This document shows, piece by piece, positions 7,686 to 17,206 of a stretch of 64,000 nucleotides of DNA. Source of the stretch: Streptomyces sp. ASQP_92. Its GTDB lineage: Bacteria; Actinomycetota; Actinomycetes; Streptomycetales; Streptomycetaceae. How positions within the stretch are numbered: position 1 is the stretch's first letter; each line of letters opens with the position of its first letter. Made by a program: the position numbers and the translations under genes. The stretch lies in assembly GCF_025399895.1 (NCBI RefSeq), contig NZ_JAODUA010000005.1:248001-312000 (forward strand), written 5' to 3'. The notes below the pieces were generated by a model. The model searched no databases. It was not told the origin of the DNA and was given only the letters and a program-made list of their open reading frames with translations.

Positions 7686-9668
7686 ATGCCGATACGCGCG
7701 CGGGGCACCCGCCACAGGTCAAGATCCCCCAGAGCCCTCGTCCTCGCGGCGGTGACCGCCCTCGCGGCGGTGCTCCTGGCCCCGGTCGGCGCCCAGGCGG
7801 CCCCGGCCCGGGAGAGCCGTCCCGTCTACTCCTACGAGAACGCCATACGCGAGGCGGTCTGGGTGGACACCGGCCTCGACGGCGACGGGAACGGCAGGAC
7901 CGACCGGGTCGCGGTCGACATCGTCCGGCCGCGCGAACCCGCACAGGCGGGGCGGAAGGTGCCCGTCATCATGGATGCCAGCCCCTACTACGCGTGCTGC
8001 GGGCGCGGCAACGAGAGCCAGCTCAAGACGTACGACGCGAACGGTGTCATCCAGCAGATGCCGCTGTTCTACGACAACTACTTCGTGCCGCGCGGCTACG
8101 CCTTCGTCGGCGTGGACCTGACCGGAACCAATCGCTCGGACGGCTGCGAGGACGTCGGCGGACGCTCCGACGTGCTGTCCGCGAAGGCGGTCGTCGACTG
8201 GCTGAACGGCCGGGCCCGCGCCTACACGACTCGGACCGGCACCGAGCGCGCCACCGCCGGGTGGACCAACGGCCGCACCGGCATGATCGGCAAGAGCTGG
8301 GACGGGTCCATCGCCAACGGGGTCGCCGCCACCGGCGTCGAGGGCCTGCGCACGATCGTGCCGATCAGCGCGATCTCCTCCTGGTACGACTACTACTTCG
8401 CCAAGGGCGCCGCCCTGTACGACGGCGGCCCCGCGGACCTCGGGGACTACGTCACGAGCCCGGACGCGCGGGCCCGCTGCGCCGCGGTCCGGCAGAAGCT
8501 GGTCGACGGCTCGCCGCGCACCGGCGACTGGACCAAGCTGTGGACCGAGCGGGACTACGTTCTCGGCGCGGACAAGGTGAAGGCCAGCGTCTTCGTCGTG
8601 CACGGCATGCAGGACCTGAACGTGCGCACGAAGAACTTCGGCCAGTGGTGGGACGCGCTCGCCAAGAACGGTGTCGAGCGGAAGATCTGGCTGTCCCAGA
8701 CCGGCCACGTCGACCCGTTCGACTACCGGCGCGGCACCTGGGTGGACACCCTGCACCAGTGGTTCGACCACTATCTCCTCGGTTACGACAATGGCATCGA
8801 GCGCAGGCCGATGGCCGACATCGAGCGCCACCCCGACCAGTGGAGCACCGACCGCGTCTGGCCGCCGTCCGGCACCGCGACGACCGCCCTCCACCCCGTG
8901 AACGGGCCGGCCCCGGGCGTGGGCGGCCTCTCCCTGGCCTCCGCGCCCGCCGGAGCCACCGCCACGTTCACCGACAACCCGGCCCTGGACGAGCAGAGTT
9001 GGGCCGCAGCGATCGACACGGCCACGCCCGACAAGGCGGGCTTCGTCACCCAGCCGCTGTCCCAGGATCTACGGGTGGCCGGCTCGTCCCGGGTGACCGT
9101 CACCGCGACCCCCTCCACCAGCAGCGCCCACCTCTCGGCGGTCCTCGTCGACCTCGGGCCCGACACGATCCGCGACTACGCCGGGTCCGGCGAAGGCATC
9201 CGCACCGGCACCGACCGCACCTGCTGGGGCGCGAGCACGGCCGCCGACAGCTCCTGCTATCTGACGACCTCGGCCGCCACGGTCGACGTCGGCCACACCG
9301 TCTTCAGCCGCGGCTGGGCCGACCTCGGCCACTACGCCTCCGCCACCCACGGTGTCGCGCTCACCCCGGGCCGGCCCTACACGATCACCCTCGACCTGGC
9401 CGCCACCGACCATGTCGTCCCGGCCGGCCACCGGCTCGCGCTGATCGTCGCGGGCACCGACAACGGGCTCATCGAGCCGGCCTCGACCAGGCCGGCCCTC
9501 ACCGTCGACCTGGCGCGCACGAGGGCCGAGGTGCCGTTCGTCGGCGGCTTCCGGGCGTTCGCACGGGCCACCGCCGGGACGCCTCCCCGGCTCGGCGCTC
9601 CGGCCACCCCCGAAGGTGTTCCGGTGCCGCGCATGACGCGGCGGGTCCCGGGGGCCGGCCAGAACTGA
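7686..9668 (+). CDS. Secreted S15 / CocE-type Xaa-Pro dipeptidyl-peptidase-like hydrolase
   Basis: A 660-residue secreted enzyme with a basic start (RARGTRHRSRSPR) and a hydrophobic signal core ending QAAPA near residue 40. The alpha/beta-hydrolase nucleophile motif is GKSWDG (Ser204); a likely acid is Asp310 in MQDLNVR and the base is His341 in TGHVDPF. A jelly-roll C-terminal domain follows from about residue 400, as in X-Pro dipeptidyl-peptidases and CocE/NonD esterases. The family releases Xaa-Pro dipeptides or hydrolyses esters and amides outside the cell. Divergent from the M1 aminopeptidase, with a 212-bp shared upstream region. Confidence 0.85.
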   Translation: MPIRARGTRHRSRSPRALVLAAVTALAAVLLAPVGAQAAPARESRPVYSYENAIREAVWVDTGLDGDGNGRTDRVAVDIVRPREPAQAGRKVPVIMDASPYYACCGRGNESQLKTYDANGVIQQMPLFYDNYFVPRGYAFVGVDLTGTNRSDGCEDVGGRSDVLSAKAVVDWLNGRARAYTTRTGTERATAGWTNGRTGMIGKSWDGSIANGVAATGVEGLRTIVPISAISSWYDYYFAKGAALYDGGPADLGDYVTSPDARARCAAVRQKLVDGSPRTGDWTKLWTERDYVLGADKVKASVFVVHGMQDLNVRTKNFGQWWDALAKNGVERKIWLSQTGHVDPFDYRRGTWVDTLHQWFDHYLLGYDNGIERRPMADIERHPDQWSTDRVWPPSGTATTALHPVNGPAPGVGGLSLASAPAGATATFTDNPALDEQSWAAAIDTATPDKAGFVTQPLSQDLRVAGSSRVTVTATPSTSSAHLSAVLVDLGPDTIRDYAGSGEGIRTGTDRTCWGASTAADSSCYLTTSAATVDVGHTVFSRGWADLGHYASATHGVALTPGRPYTITLDLAATDHVVPAGHRLALIVAGTDNGLIEPASTRPALTVDLARTRAEVPFVGGFRAFARATAGTPPRLGAPATPEGVPVPRMTRRVPGAGQN

Positions 9669-9741
9669 GGCACCGGCCGGAGCGGAGGCCGCCGTCACCG
9701 CGGTGTCATGCGACGGTGCCGCGCCGACTCGGGGAGCCTTG

Positions 9742-10680
9742 TCAGCGGGAGGGGGGAGCGGAGGAGGGCGCGGCCAGCGCGGCGGCCTCCTCCGCACACC
9801 CCCAGGCGACGGTCACACCGGCCCCGCCGTGCCCGTAGTTGTGCACCAACACCCCACCCGACGGGGTGAGTTCACGCTCGACCCGTACCCCCGAGTCCCT
9901 GGCCGGACGCAGCCCCACCCGGTGTGCCAGGACGCGGGCGTTCGCGATCTCGGGCCGGATCCGCGCACAGCGCTCGATGATCCGCGTGGCCGTCGCCGGG
10001 TCGGGGACCGGGTTCCAGTCGTCCTCCTGGGCGGTGCCGCCCAGGAGCAGCCCGTACGGCTGGGGCATGAAGTAGGTCGTCTCCTCGCCGGCGTGTTCCA
10101 CCGAGGTGTACCAGTCGTGGATGCCCGGGTTCTCGACCACCACCAACTGGCCGCGTATGGAACGGACTTGGGGGTCAGGTACGAGGCCGCGGGCTCCCGT
10201 GCCGGTGCAGTTGACGACGTACGGCGCGTCCGGAAGGCGCTCGACCTGCCGTGTCTCGATCGTGCCGCCCGCCTTCTCCAAGCGCTGTTCGAGCCAGCGC
10301 AGATGGGCCGGCATGTCGATCAGCGGGAGCCGGGCCCGCACGCCCTCAGGGCCCTCGGTGATCCCGGTCACCTGGGCCGTCCACGGGCCGAAGCCGTCGA
10401 GCCGGGCGCCCGCGTGCAGCCCGTCGACCAGCCGCACGCCGCTCTCCAGGGGGTCGGTGGCCAGTTCCTCGTACACCCGCAGGGAGACCAGTGACCAGGC
10501 ACCGGCCCGCTCCTCGGGTTCGATGCGGTAGGGCCACCACAGCGCTCCCGCGACGGCGGACGTCGACTCCGCCGCGCGCTGCCCGCACCACACCCGGACC
10601 TGACGGCCGGACTCCGCCAGGACGATCGCCGTCGTCAGTCCGATGACTCCGCCACCCACCACGATCACATCGCTGTTCAT
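9742..10680 (-). CDS. D-amino acid oxidase-like FAD-dependent oxidoreductase
   Basis: A 312-residue DAAO-type enzyme. The FAD dinucleotide-binding motif is at the extreme N-terminus (DVIVVGGGVIGLTTA), followed by an SAVAGALWWPY segment, VVNCTGTGAR, the RGQLVVV strand and, near the C-terminus, VHNYGHGGAGVTVAWGCA, which binds FAD in DAAO. DAAO oxidises D-amino acids to imino acids with release of H2O2. I use ATG 10680, which places the motif at residue 4 as usual; ATG 10716 is an alternative, and neither has a clear ribosome binding site. Same strand as, and 57 bp downstream of, the thioesterase gene. Confidence 0.85.
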   Translation of the reverse strand: MNSDVIVVGGGVIGLTTAIVLAESGRQVRVWCGQRAAESTSAVAGALWWPYRIEPEERAGAWSLVSLRVYEELATDPLESGVRLVDGLHAGARLDGFGPWTAQVTGITEGPEGVRARLPLIDMPAHLRWLEQRLEKAGGTIETRQVERLPDAPYVVNCTGTGARGLVPDPQVRSIRGQLVVVENPGIHDWYTSVEHAGEETTYFMPQPYGLLLGGTAQEDDWNPVPDPATATRIIERCARIRPEIANARVLAHRVGLRPARDSGVRVERELTPSGGVLVHNYGHGGAGVTVAWGCAEEAAALAAPSSAPPSR

Positions 10681-10737
10681 GCCGGGACGGTAGCTCAGCC
10701 GGGGGAGGGCCGCCATGGCCGTGCCGCGCGCGGGGGA

Positions 10738-11514
10738 TCAGTGCGCGGTACGGCCTGCCCGCGCCCCCGCGTCGGCACGCAGGGCGTCCTCCAGGGCCCG
10801 CAGCACCGGGGCGGGGTGCTCGCGCAAGTAGAAATGACCGCCCCAGAACTGACGTATCGTCAACTCTTCGGTGGTGTGCTTCTGCCAGGCGCCGAGCTCC
10901 TCGCGGGTGTGGTCCGCGCTGCCGCCGAGCAGGGTGATCGGCACGGGCAGCGGTTCCGCCTCCCGCCAGGTGTACGTCTCCAGGACGCGGTAGTCGTCCC
11001 GCAGGGGCCCGACGATCAGCTCCCGCAGCTCGGCCGAGTCGAGGACCTCCTGCGGAATGCCGCCGTGGATCTTCGCGACCCGCTCGATGAGTTCGTCGTC
11101 GGGCAGCCGGTGCAGCGGGTCGCCGGCGCGTACGTGGCGGTGGTGCGGCGCCGGGTATCCGGACAGGATCAACCGGTACGGCAGGGGCCGGCCCGCGTCC
11201 CGCAGGGCGCGGGTGACCTCGTACGCGATGAGGGAACCAAGGCTGTGCCCGAAGAAGGCGAACGGCGGTTCGCTGAGCGGGACTTGGTCGAGGAACGCGG
11301 CCACCAGCGCCTCCAGGGAGGCGAACATCGGCTCGCCGTACCGCGAGCCGCGCCCCGGGAGCTGGACGCCCTGGAGCTGGGCGGCCGGTGTGTCGCGGGC
11401 CCAGCGGATGTACTCGGCGGCCGAACCGCCCCCGTGCGCGAAGCAGTACAGGGTGGGGGCGCCGGGGCGCGGCGGCCCGGCGAGGAGCCAACGGGAAGAC
11501 ACGGCAGGGCTCAT
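10738..11514 (-). CDS. Type II thioesterase (GrsT-like alpha/beta hydrolase)
   Basis: A 258-residue protein starting at ATG 11514, with GGAGG ten bases upstream. It has YCFAHGGGSA near the N-terminus, the nucleophile motif FFGHSLGSL, an Asp in LLGGSADH and the catalytic His in FWGGHFYL, the standard type II thioesterase layout. Such enzymes remove aberrant acyl groups from carrier proteins of polyketide or nonribosomal peptide assembly lines. No carrier protein, PKS or NRPS gene is present in the window, so this is an orphan editing enzyme acting on a remote cluster, or one recruited for another acyl substrate. Confidence 0.85.
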   Translation of the reverse strand: MSPAVSSRWLLAGPPRPGAPTLYCFAHGGGSAAEYIRWARDTPAAQLQGVQLPGRGSRYGEPMFASLEALVAAFLDQVPLSEPPFAFFGHSLGSLIAYEVTRALRDAGRPLPYRLILSGYPAPHHRHVRAGDPLHRLPDDELIERVAKIHGGIPQEVLDSAELRELIVGPLRDDYRVLETYTWREAEPLPVPITLLGGSADHTREELGAWQKHTTEELTIRQFWGGHFYLREHPAPVLRALEDALRADAGARAGRTAH

Positions 11515-11883
11515 GGTGCGGGAACCTCCGGGGGTGCGGGACGGCGGTCCGGGGCCCGCTCGGGGCACGTGCCGACCACCGGCCCGGCTCCCGGCGCCCC
11601 CGAGGGGCGGGGCGGCCTCCGCGCACGGCCCCGGCCGCCACCCGGTGGCCGAATCGTGCGTCGAGGGGCCGCCGCCCCGTACGGTCCCCTCGGCGGGAAG
11701 TCTCGCATCGCAGGGCTCGGTGGGCGTCCTGTTTCGGCCAGGGTCAGGTCCGGGGCCGGACGCGGGGCAGAGGCGGGGGCCGAGCCAGGGGTGCGGGGGC
11801 GGGGCCGAAGGCGGGGGCCGCGCGCGGGGCCCGGTGGACCGGGCGTGAACGGGGTGCGGTGACGGCTTAGGATCGGTCACCTC
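11515..11883. other. Intergenic region with predicted promoter for the ABC-F gene
   Basis: 369 bases between divergent genes. GTGAAC (11845-11850) and TAGGAT (11868-11873) are 17 bp apart and end 10 bp before the ATG at 11884, so the transcript would begin at or just before the start codon. The 3' part is GC-rich with GGGGCCGAAGGCGGGGG-like runs; I see no gene. Confidence 0.45.
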
Positions 11884-13521
11884 ATGACTGCAACTCTCGT
11901 CGCCAAGGACCTCGCCGCCGGCCACGGCGACCGCACCCTGTTCGCCGGGCTCGACCTGGTGGTCGCCCCCGGTGACGTCATCGGCCTCGTCGGACCCAAC
12001 GGCGCGGGCAAGTCCTCGCTGCTCCGGCTGCTAGCCGGGCTCGACACCCCGGAAGAAGGCGAGCTGCGGCTCTCCCCGCCCGGCGCGAGCGTCGGCCACC
12101 TTCCGCAGGAGCCCGACCGGCGCCCCGGCGAGACGATCCGGGCCTTCCTGGCACGCCGTACGGGGGTCGCCGCCGCCCAGGAGACGATGGACGTCGCGAC
12201 CCAGGCCCTGGTCGACGGTGCCCCCGGCTCAGACGACGCGTACGCCGACAGCCTGGAGCGCTGGCTCGCGCTCGGCGGGGCCGACCTCGACGAGCGGGCC
12301 GAGGAGGTCGCCGCGTCGCTCGGCCTGACCATCGGCCTCGACCAGCCGATGACCGCGCTCTCCGGCGGCCAGGCCGCCCGCGCGGGACTCGCCTCACTGC
12401 TTCTGTCGCGCTACGACGTCTTCCTGCTCGACGAGCCGACCAACGACCTCGACCTCGACGGCCTGGAGCGGCTCGAAGCCTTCGTGAAGGGGCTGCGGGC
12501 CGGCACCGTCGTCGTCAGCCACGACCGCGAGTTCCTCGCCCGCACGGTCACCAAGGTCCTCGAACTCGATCTCGTACAGCAGCAGATCAACCTGTACGGC
12601 GGCGGCTACGAGGCCTACCTCGAAGAGCGCGCCACCGCCCGCCGCCACGCCCGCGACGACTTCGAGGAATACGCCGACAAGCGCTCCGCGCTCGAAGGCC
12701 GGGCCCAGATGCAGCGCTCCTGGATGGACAAGGGCGTCAAGAACGCCCGGCGCAAGGCCACCGACAGCGACAAGCTCGGAAAGAAGTTCCGCAGCGAGTC
12801 CAGCGAGAAGCAGGCCGCCAAGGCCCGCCAGACCCAGCGCATGATCGAACGCCTCGATGTCGTGGAGGAGCCCCGCAAGGAGTGGGAGCTGCGCATGGAG
12901 ATCGCCGCGGCGCCCCGCTCGGGCGCGGTCGTCGCGACCCTGAACGGCGCCGAGGTGCACCGGGAGGGCTTCACCTTCGGACCCGTCTCGCTCCAGATCG
13001 ACTGGGCGGACCGCGTCGCCATCACCGGCGCCAACGGCTCCGGCAAGTCGACGCTGCTCGCCGCCCTCCTCGGCCGGCTGCCCCTTGACGCCGGGCACGC
13101 CGTGCTCGGCTCCGGCGTCGTGGTCGGCGAGGTCGACCAGGCGCGCGGCCTGTTCCTGGGCGGGGAACCGCTGCTCGACGCGTTCTGCGCGGCCGTCCCC
13201 GACACGGAGCCGGCCGAGGTGCGGACCCTGCTCGCCAAGTTCGGTCTCAAGGCGCACCACGTGCTGCGGCCCGCCGGATCGCTCTCGCCGGGTGAGCGCA
13301 CCCGGGCCGCCCTGGCCCTGCTCCAGGGCCGCGGCGTCAACCTCCTCGTCCTCGACGAGCCGACCAACCATCTGGACCTGCCGGCCATCGAGCAGCTGGA
13401 GTCCGCGCTGGACTCGTACACCGGCACGCTGCTGCTGGTCACGCACGACCGCCGGATGCTCGACGCCGTGCACACCACCCGCCGGCTCGAAGTCGCGGGC
13501 GGCAAGGTCACCGAACACTGA
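11884..13521 (+). CDS. ABC-F family ATP-binding protein
   Basis: 545 residues with two ABC ATPase domains and no membrane segment. Domain 1 has GPNGAGKS at about 38-45, the LSGGQ signature and FLLDEPTND; domain 2 has GANGSGKST at about 383-391, LSPGE in place of LSGGQ, and LVLDEPTNHLD. The basic helical linker between them (about residues 235-320, with KKFRSESSEKQAAKARQ) corresponds to the P-site tRNA interaction motif region. ABC-F proteins act on the ribosome in translation control or antibiotic resistance; which one applies here cannot be told. No Shine-Dalgarno sequence precedes ATG 11884, and the predicted promoter suggests a leaderless transcript. Confidence 0.9.
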   Translation: MTATLVAKDLAAGHGDRTLFAGLDLVVAPGDVIGLVGPNGAGKSSLLRLLAGLDTPEEGELRLSPPGASVGHLPQEPDRRPGETIRAFLARRTGVAAAQETMDVATQALVDGAPGSDDAYADSLERWLALGGADLDERAEEVAASLGLTIGLDQPMTALSGGQAARAGLASLLLSRYDVFLLDEPTNDLDLDGLERLEAFVKGLRAGTVVVSHDREFLARTVTKVLELDLVQQQINLYGGGYEAYLEERATARRHARDDFEEYADKRSALEGRAQMQRSWMDKGVKNARRKATDSDKLGKKFRSESSEKQAAKARQTQRMIERLDVVEEPRKEWELRMEIAAAPRSGAVVATLNGAEVHREGFTFGPVSLQIDWADRVAITGANGSGKSTLLAALLGRLPLDAGHAVLGSGVVVGEVDQARGLFLGGEPLLDAFCAAVPDTEPAEVRTLLAKFGLKAHHVLRPAGSLSPGERTRAALALLQGRGVNLLVLDEPTNHLDLPAIEQLESALDSYTGTLLLVTHDRRMLDAVHTTRRLEVAGGKVTEH

Positions 13522-13760
13522 CCGCCCGGCCCGCCACCGCCGCCGAGACGGGTGGCCCGCCACCGCCGTAGCGACGGGCGGTGCGCCTTTTCGCGACGGC
13601 GATCGGCGGGGGCCGGAGCGTACGGTGGCCGGGTGCACCGGTACCGGGGGACCGGGACGCCTGAGGCCGCGGCGCCCCGTGCCGGCTGGGCCAAGACCCG
13701 GCGCAACGCCGAGCCCGTCACCGCCGGACCGGTCGCCCTGCACGGGTGAAGCACCGTCAA

Positions 13761-13802
13761 CGAGGGGCGGCCGTACGTCAGTTGACGTACGGCCGCCCCT
13801 CG
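13761..13802. terminator. Perfect 20-bp-stem hairpin, bidirectional terminator
   Basis: Bases 13761-13780 are the exact reverse complement of 13783-13802, with a 2-base centre. It sits between the convergent ABC-F and tex genes, 16 bp from the tex stop. There is no T-run, as is common for Streptomyces terminators. The 239 bases between the ABC-F stop and the hairpin hold no supportable gene. Confidence 0.75.
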
Positions 13803-13817
13803 GTGCGCGCGGTCGGC

Positions 13818-16265
13818 TCAGCGGCCGCCGCGGCCCTTCGGGTCGAGCAGGCCCGCCTTGCGCAGGGCGTCCGCCATCGCGCTGTTCGCGGGCGCCGGGG
13901 CGGAGCCGCGAGCCTGGCCACCGGTCTGGCGGTTGCCGCCGCGGGGCTCGGCGACGGTTCCACTGCCCCGGCGCTGCCGGTTCTGGTCCCGCGGCTGGCC
14001 CTGGCCCTGCCGCTGCTGCGGAGGCCGGCCGTCCTGACCCCGGGTGCCGCGCTCGGCGCGCTCCCGCTTGGGTGCGCCGCCCGGCGTGGAGGCGTCGTCG
14101 TCGAGCCGCAGGGTCAGCGAGATCCGCTTGCGCGGCACATCGACGTCGAGCACCTTCACCTTGACGATGTCGCCCGGCTTCACCACGTCCCGGGGGTCCT
14201 TCACGAAGGTCTTCGACAGCGCCGAGACATGGGCGAGCCCGTCCTGGTGGACGCCGATGTCGATGAACGCGCCGAACGCCGCCACATTGGTGACCACGCC
14301 TTCGAGGACCATCCCGGACTCCAGGTCGCCGATTTTCTCGACGCCCTCCTTGAACGTGGCCGTCTTGAACGCCGGACGCGGGTCGCGGCCCGGCTTCTCC
14401 AGCTCGCGCAGGATGTCCGTCACGGTGGGCAGGCCGAACGTGTCGTCCACGAACGTCTCGGGGCGCAGGGACCGCAGCACCGCCGTGTTGCCGATCAGCG
14501 AGGCGACCTCGCTGCCCGTCGTCTTCACCATCCGCCGTACCACCGGGTACGCCTCGGGGTGCACGCTGGAGGCGTCCAGGGGGTCCTCGCCGTCGCGGAT
14601 CCGCAGGAAGCCCGCGCACTGCTCGTACGCCTTCGGGCCGAGCCGTGCCACGTCCTTGAGCGCGCGGCGCGAGCGGAACGGGCCGTTGGTGTCGCGGTGC
14701 GCCACGATGTTCTCGGCGAGGCCCGAGCCGATGCCGGACACCCGGGAAAGCAGCGGCGCGGAGGCGGTGTTGACGTCGACGCCGACGCCGTTCACACAGT
14801 CCTCGACCACCGCGTCCAGGGAGCGTGACAGCTTCACCTCGGACAGGTCGTGCTGGTACTGGCCCACGCCGATGGACTTCGGGTCGATCTTGACGAGTTC
14901 GGCGAGCGGGTCCTGGAGGCGCCGGGCGATGGAGACCGCGCCGCGCAGCGACACGTCCATGTCCGGGAACTCCTGCGAGGCGAACGCCGAGGCCGAGTAC
15001 ACCGAGGCGCCCGCCTCCGACACCATCACCTTGGCGAGGTTCAACTCCGGGTGCCTCTCGATGAGTTCACCGGCGAGTTTGTCGGTCTCGCGGGAGGCCG
15101 TGCCGTTGCCGATGGCGATCAGCTCGACCGCGTGCTCCTTGCAGAGGCCGGCCAGCTTCGCGAGCGCCTGGTCCCACTTGTTGGCGGGGACGTGGGGGTG
15201 GATCACATCGGTGGCCACGACCTTGCCGGTCGCGTCGACGACGGCCACCTTCACGCCCGTACGGAATCCGGGGTCGAGGCCGAGCGTGGCGCGGGTGCCA
15301 GCCGGCGCGGCGAGCAGCAGGTCGCGCAGGTTGGCGGCGAAGACACGGACCGCCTCGTCCTCGGCGGCCGTGCGCAGCCGCAGTCGCAGATCGATGCCGA
15401 GGTGCACCAGGATGCGGGTGCGCCAGGCCCAGCGCACCGTGTCGGCAAGCCACTTGTCGCCGGGCCGGCCCCGGTCGGCCACGCCGAAGCGGCGCGCCAC
15501 CATGTTCTCGTACGTCGAGGGGCCGGGCTCGGGCGAGGGCTCCTCGGGCTCCAGGACGAGGTCGAGGACCTCCTCCTTCTCGCCGCGCAGCATCGCGAGG
15601 ACCCGGTGCGAGGGCAGCGCGGTGAACGGCTCGGTGAAGTCGAAGTAGTCGGCGAACTTGGCGCCCGCCTCCTCCTTGCCCGCACGGACCTTCGCCGCCA
15701 GCCGGCCCTTCGTCCACATGCGCTCGCGCAGCTCGCCGATCAGGTCGGCGTCCTCCGAGAACCGCTCCGCCAGGATGGAGCGGGCGCCGTCCAGGGCGGC
15801 CGCCGGATCGGCGACGCCCTTGTCCGCGTCGACGAACGCCGCGGCGGCGGCGAGCGGGTCGAGGGACGGGTCGCCGAGCAGGCCGTCGGCGAGCGGCTCC
15901 AGACCCGCCTCGCGCGCGATCTGCGCCTTGGTGCGCCGCTTCGGCTTGAACGGCAGGTAGATGTCCTCCAGGCGCGCCTTGGTGTCGGCCGCCCGGATCT
16001 GCGCCTCCAGGGCCTCGGTGAGCTTGCCCTGCTCCCGTACGGAGTCGAGGACCGCGGTGCGCCGGTCCTCCAGCTCCCGCAGATAGCGCAGCCGCTCCTC
16101 AAGGGTGCGAAGCTGGGCGTCGTCCAGCATCTCGGTCGCTTCCTTGCGGTAGCGCGCGATGAAGGGGACGGTCGATCCGCCGTCGAGCAGCTCGACGGCG
16201 GCCTTCACCTGCCGCTCCCGTACGCCGAGTTCCTCGGCGATCCTGCCTTCGATGGACGTCGTCAC
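13818..16265 (-). CDS. tex: Tex family RNA-binding transcription accessory protein
   Basis: 815 residues beginning at GTG 16265. The N-terminal Tex helical region (IEGRIAEELGVRERQV, STVPFIARYRKEATE) is followed by the YqgF/RuvC-like domain (LGLDPGFRTGVKVAVVD), tandem helix-hairpin-helix motifs (SRVSGIGSGLAENIVAHR) and an S1 domain (GMVLEGVVTNVAAFGAFIDIGVHQDGLAH, shown as GMVLEGVV and GAFIDIGVH) at about residues 640-715. The Arg/Gly/Gln-rich C-terminal tail is long. Tex binds nucleic acid and is associated with transcription and RNA handling. Single-gene unit, convergent with the ABC-F gene. Confidence 0.95.
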   Translation of the reverse strand: MTTSIEGRIAEELGVRERQVKAAVELLDGGSTVPFIARYRKEATEMLDDAQLRTLEERLRYLRELEDRRTAVLDSVREQGKLTEALEAQIRAADTKARLEDIYLPFKPKRRTKAQIAREAGLEPLADGLLGDPSLDPLAAAAAFVDADKGVADPAAALDGARSILAERFSEDADLIGELRERMWTKGRLAAKVRAGKEEAGAKFADYFDFTEPFTALPSHRVLAMLRGEKEEVLDLVLEPEEPSPEPGPSTYENMVARRFGVADRGRPGDKWLADTVRWAWRTRILVHLGIDLRLRLRTAAEDEAVRVFAANLRDLLLAAPAGTRATLGLDPGFRTGVKVAVVDATGKVVATDVIHPHVPANKWDQALAKLAGLCKEHAVELIAIGNGTASRETDKLAGELIERHPELNLAKVMVSEAGASVYSASAFASQEFPDMDVSLRGAVSIARRLQDPLAELVKIDPKSIGVGQYQHDLSEVKLSRSLDAVVEDCVNGVGVDVNTASAPLLSRVSGIGSGLAENIVAHRDTNGPFRSRRALKDVARLGPKAYEQCAGFLRIRDGEDPLDASSVHPEAYPVVRRMVKTTGSEVASLIGNTAVLRSLRPETFVDDTFGLPTVTDILRELEKPGRDPRPAFKTATFKEGVEKIGDLESGMVLEGVVTNVAAFGAFIDIGVHQDGLAHVSALSKTFVKDPRDVVKPGDIVKVKVLDVDVPRKRISLTLRLDDDASTPGGAPKRERAERGTRGQDGRPPQQRQGQGQPRDQNRQRRGSGTVAEPRGGNRQTGGQARGSAPAPANSAMADALRKAGLLDPKGRGGR

Positions 16266-16331
16266 GTTGCCGTACCGCCTTCTCGCTGAGCCTGGGGCGC
16301 CATTGTGGCAGGCGGCGACGGCAATCGACGA

Positions 16332-17195
16332 TCAGCCCTTGCCGACGAGGTCGGCGGGGAAACCGCCTGCCAGGGCCGCGGTGACCACGAATCCCTTGGC
16401 GAGTTCGGTGAGCCGCGCCACGTCCCGCTCGCCGAGGAGTTCGTAGGGGGCGAGGTCGAGGCGGTCGGTGCGGTCCTCCAGTTCGGTGCGCAGCGCGGCG
16501 CCCGCCTCCGTCAACTCGCCGTCGGCGCCCAGCAGTCCGCGTTCGCGAAGGCGTCCGGCGGCCGCGTCCCAGTCGGACTGCTCCCAGCCGCGCGTGGTCA
16601 GCACCCAGCCCGGCGCCATGCCCTTGCCGGTCGCGGTGTGGCTGACCAGGGCCTCCAGCGGGTCGAGTGCCAGGTCGAGCAGTACGGCGAGGTGGCCGTC
16701 GCCCCGGTGTTCGCGCAGCAGCGTGGCCGCGTGCCAGTAGGCCAGGTGCGGCTCCTCGGGCACGGGCAGGTCGGCGTGGGCGGCGTACAGGGGCCGGGCG
16801 TGCCGGGTGCAGCCCTCGGTGGCGCGCAGCGCGAGCCGGGCCGCCTCCGCCATCTCGTCCGAGGCCAGGGTCTCCTCGCCGAGCAGCCGGCGCAGGGTGG
16901 TGTCGACCGACCTCAGCCGGGCGGCCAGGACGGCCTCGGGGGATGCGGTGCGCCACACGGCGGGCAGATGCTCGGCGATCAGGCCGTGGCGGAAGTTGTA
17001 GAACGACGCCGCCACCGCTCCGGGACCCACGGCTCCCATCGCGGCCGCCCGCCCCGCGAAGTAGGCGGCCCTCGGGTTCTCGACGCCGAGCCCGGCCAGT
17101 TCCTCGGCGTAGTCCGGCGAGAAGTAGACGGTCGCGTGCAGCGAGTTGAGCGGAGTGTGGCAGCGCCGTCCGGCGCGCGGCGGAAGAGAACTCAT
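16332..17195 (-). CDS. SCO6745 family protein, HTH-like
   Basis: A 287-residue soluble protein. The sequence PLNSLHATVYFSPDYAEEL, the FYNFRHGLI segment and the C-terminal winged-helix-like portion (WDAAAGRLRERGLLGADGELT) match, from memory, the actinobacterial SCO6745 family. This family is often found next to flavin or F420-type enzymes and has no firm function. I use ATG 17195; GTG 17204 is equally possible as neither has a ribosome binding site. A TetR-type dyad lies 12 bp upstream. It may be a regulator or an enzyme with an HTH-like domain; I cannot decide. Confidence 0.65.
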   Translation of the reverse strand: MSSLPPRAGRRCHTPLNSLHATVYFSPDYAEELAGLGVENPRAAYFAGRAAAMGAVGPGAVAASFYNFRHGLIAEHLPAVWRTASPEAVLAARLRSVDTTLRRLLGEETLASDEMAEAARLALRATEGCTRHARPLYAAHADLPVPEEPHLAYWHAATLLREHRGDGHLAVLLDLALDPLEALVSHTATGKGMAPGWVLTTRGWEQSDWDAAAGRLRERGLLGADGELTEAGAALRTELEDRTDRLDLAPYELLGERDVARLTELAKGFVVTAALAGGFPADLVGKG

Positions 17196-17206
17196 GGCCA
17201 GCACGT

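Noticed and set aside
10738..11514. Edge of a secondary-metabolite gene cluster
   Set aside because: Neither carrier-protein, synthase nor tailoring cluster genes are found on either side.
13552..13749. 65-codon frame between ABC-F gene and terminator
   Set aside because: No ribosome binding site and arginine-rich random-like composition.
12394..14619. Long minus-strand frame across the ABC-F gene and tex start of the 3' part
   Set aside because: Antisense shadow of two well-supported genes; no domains.
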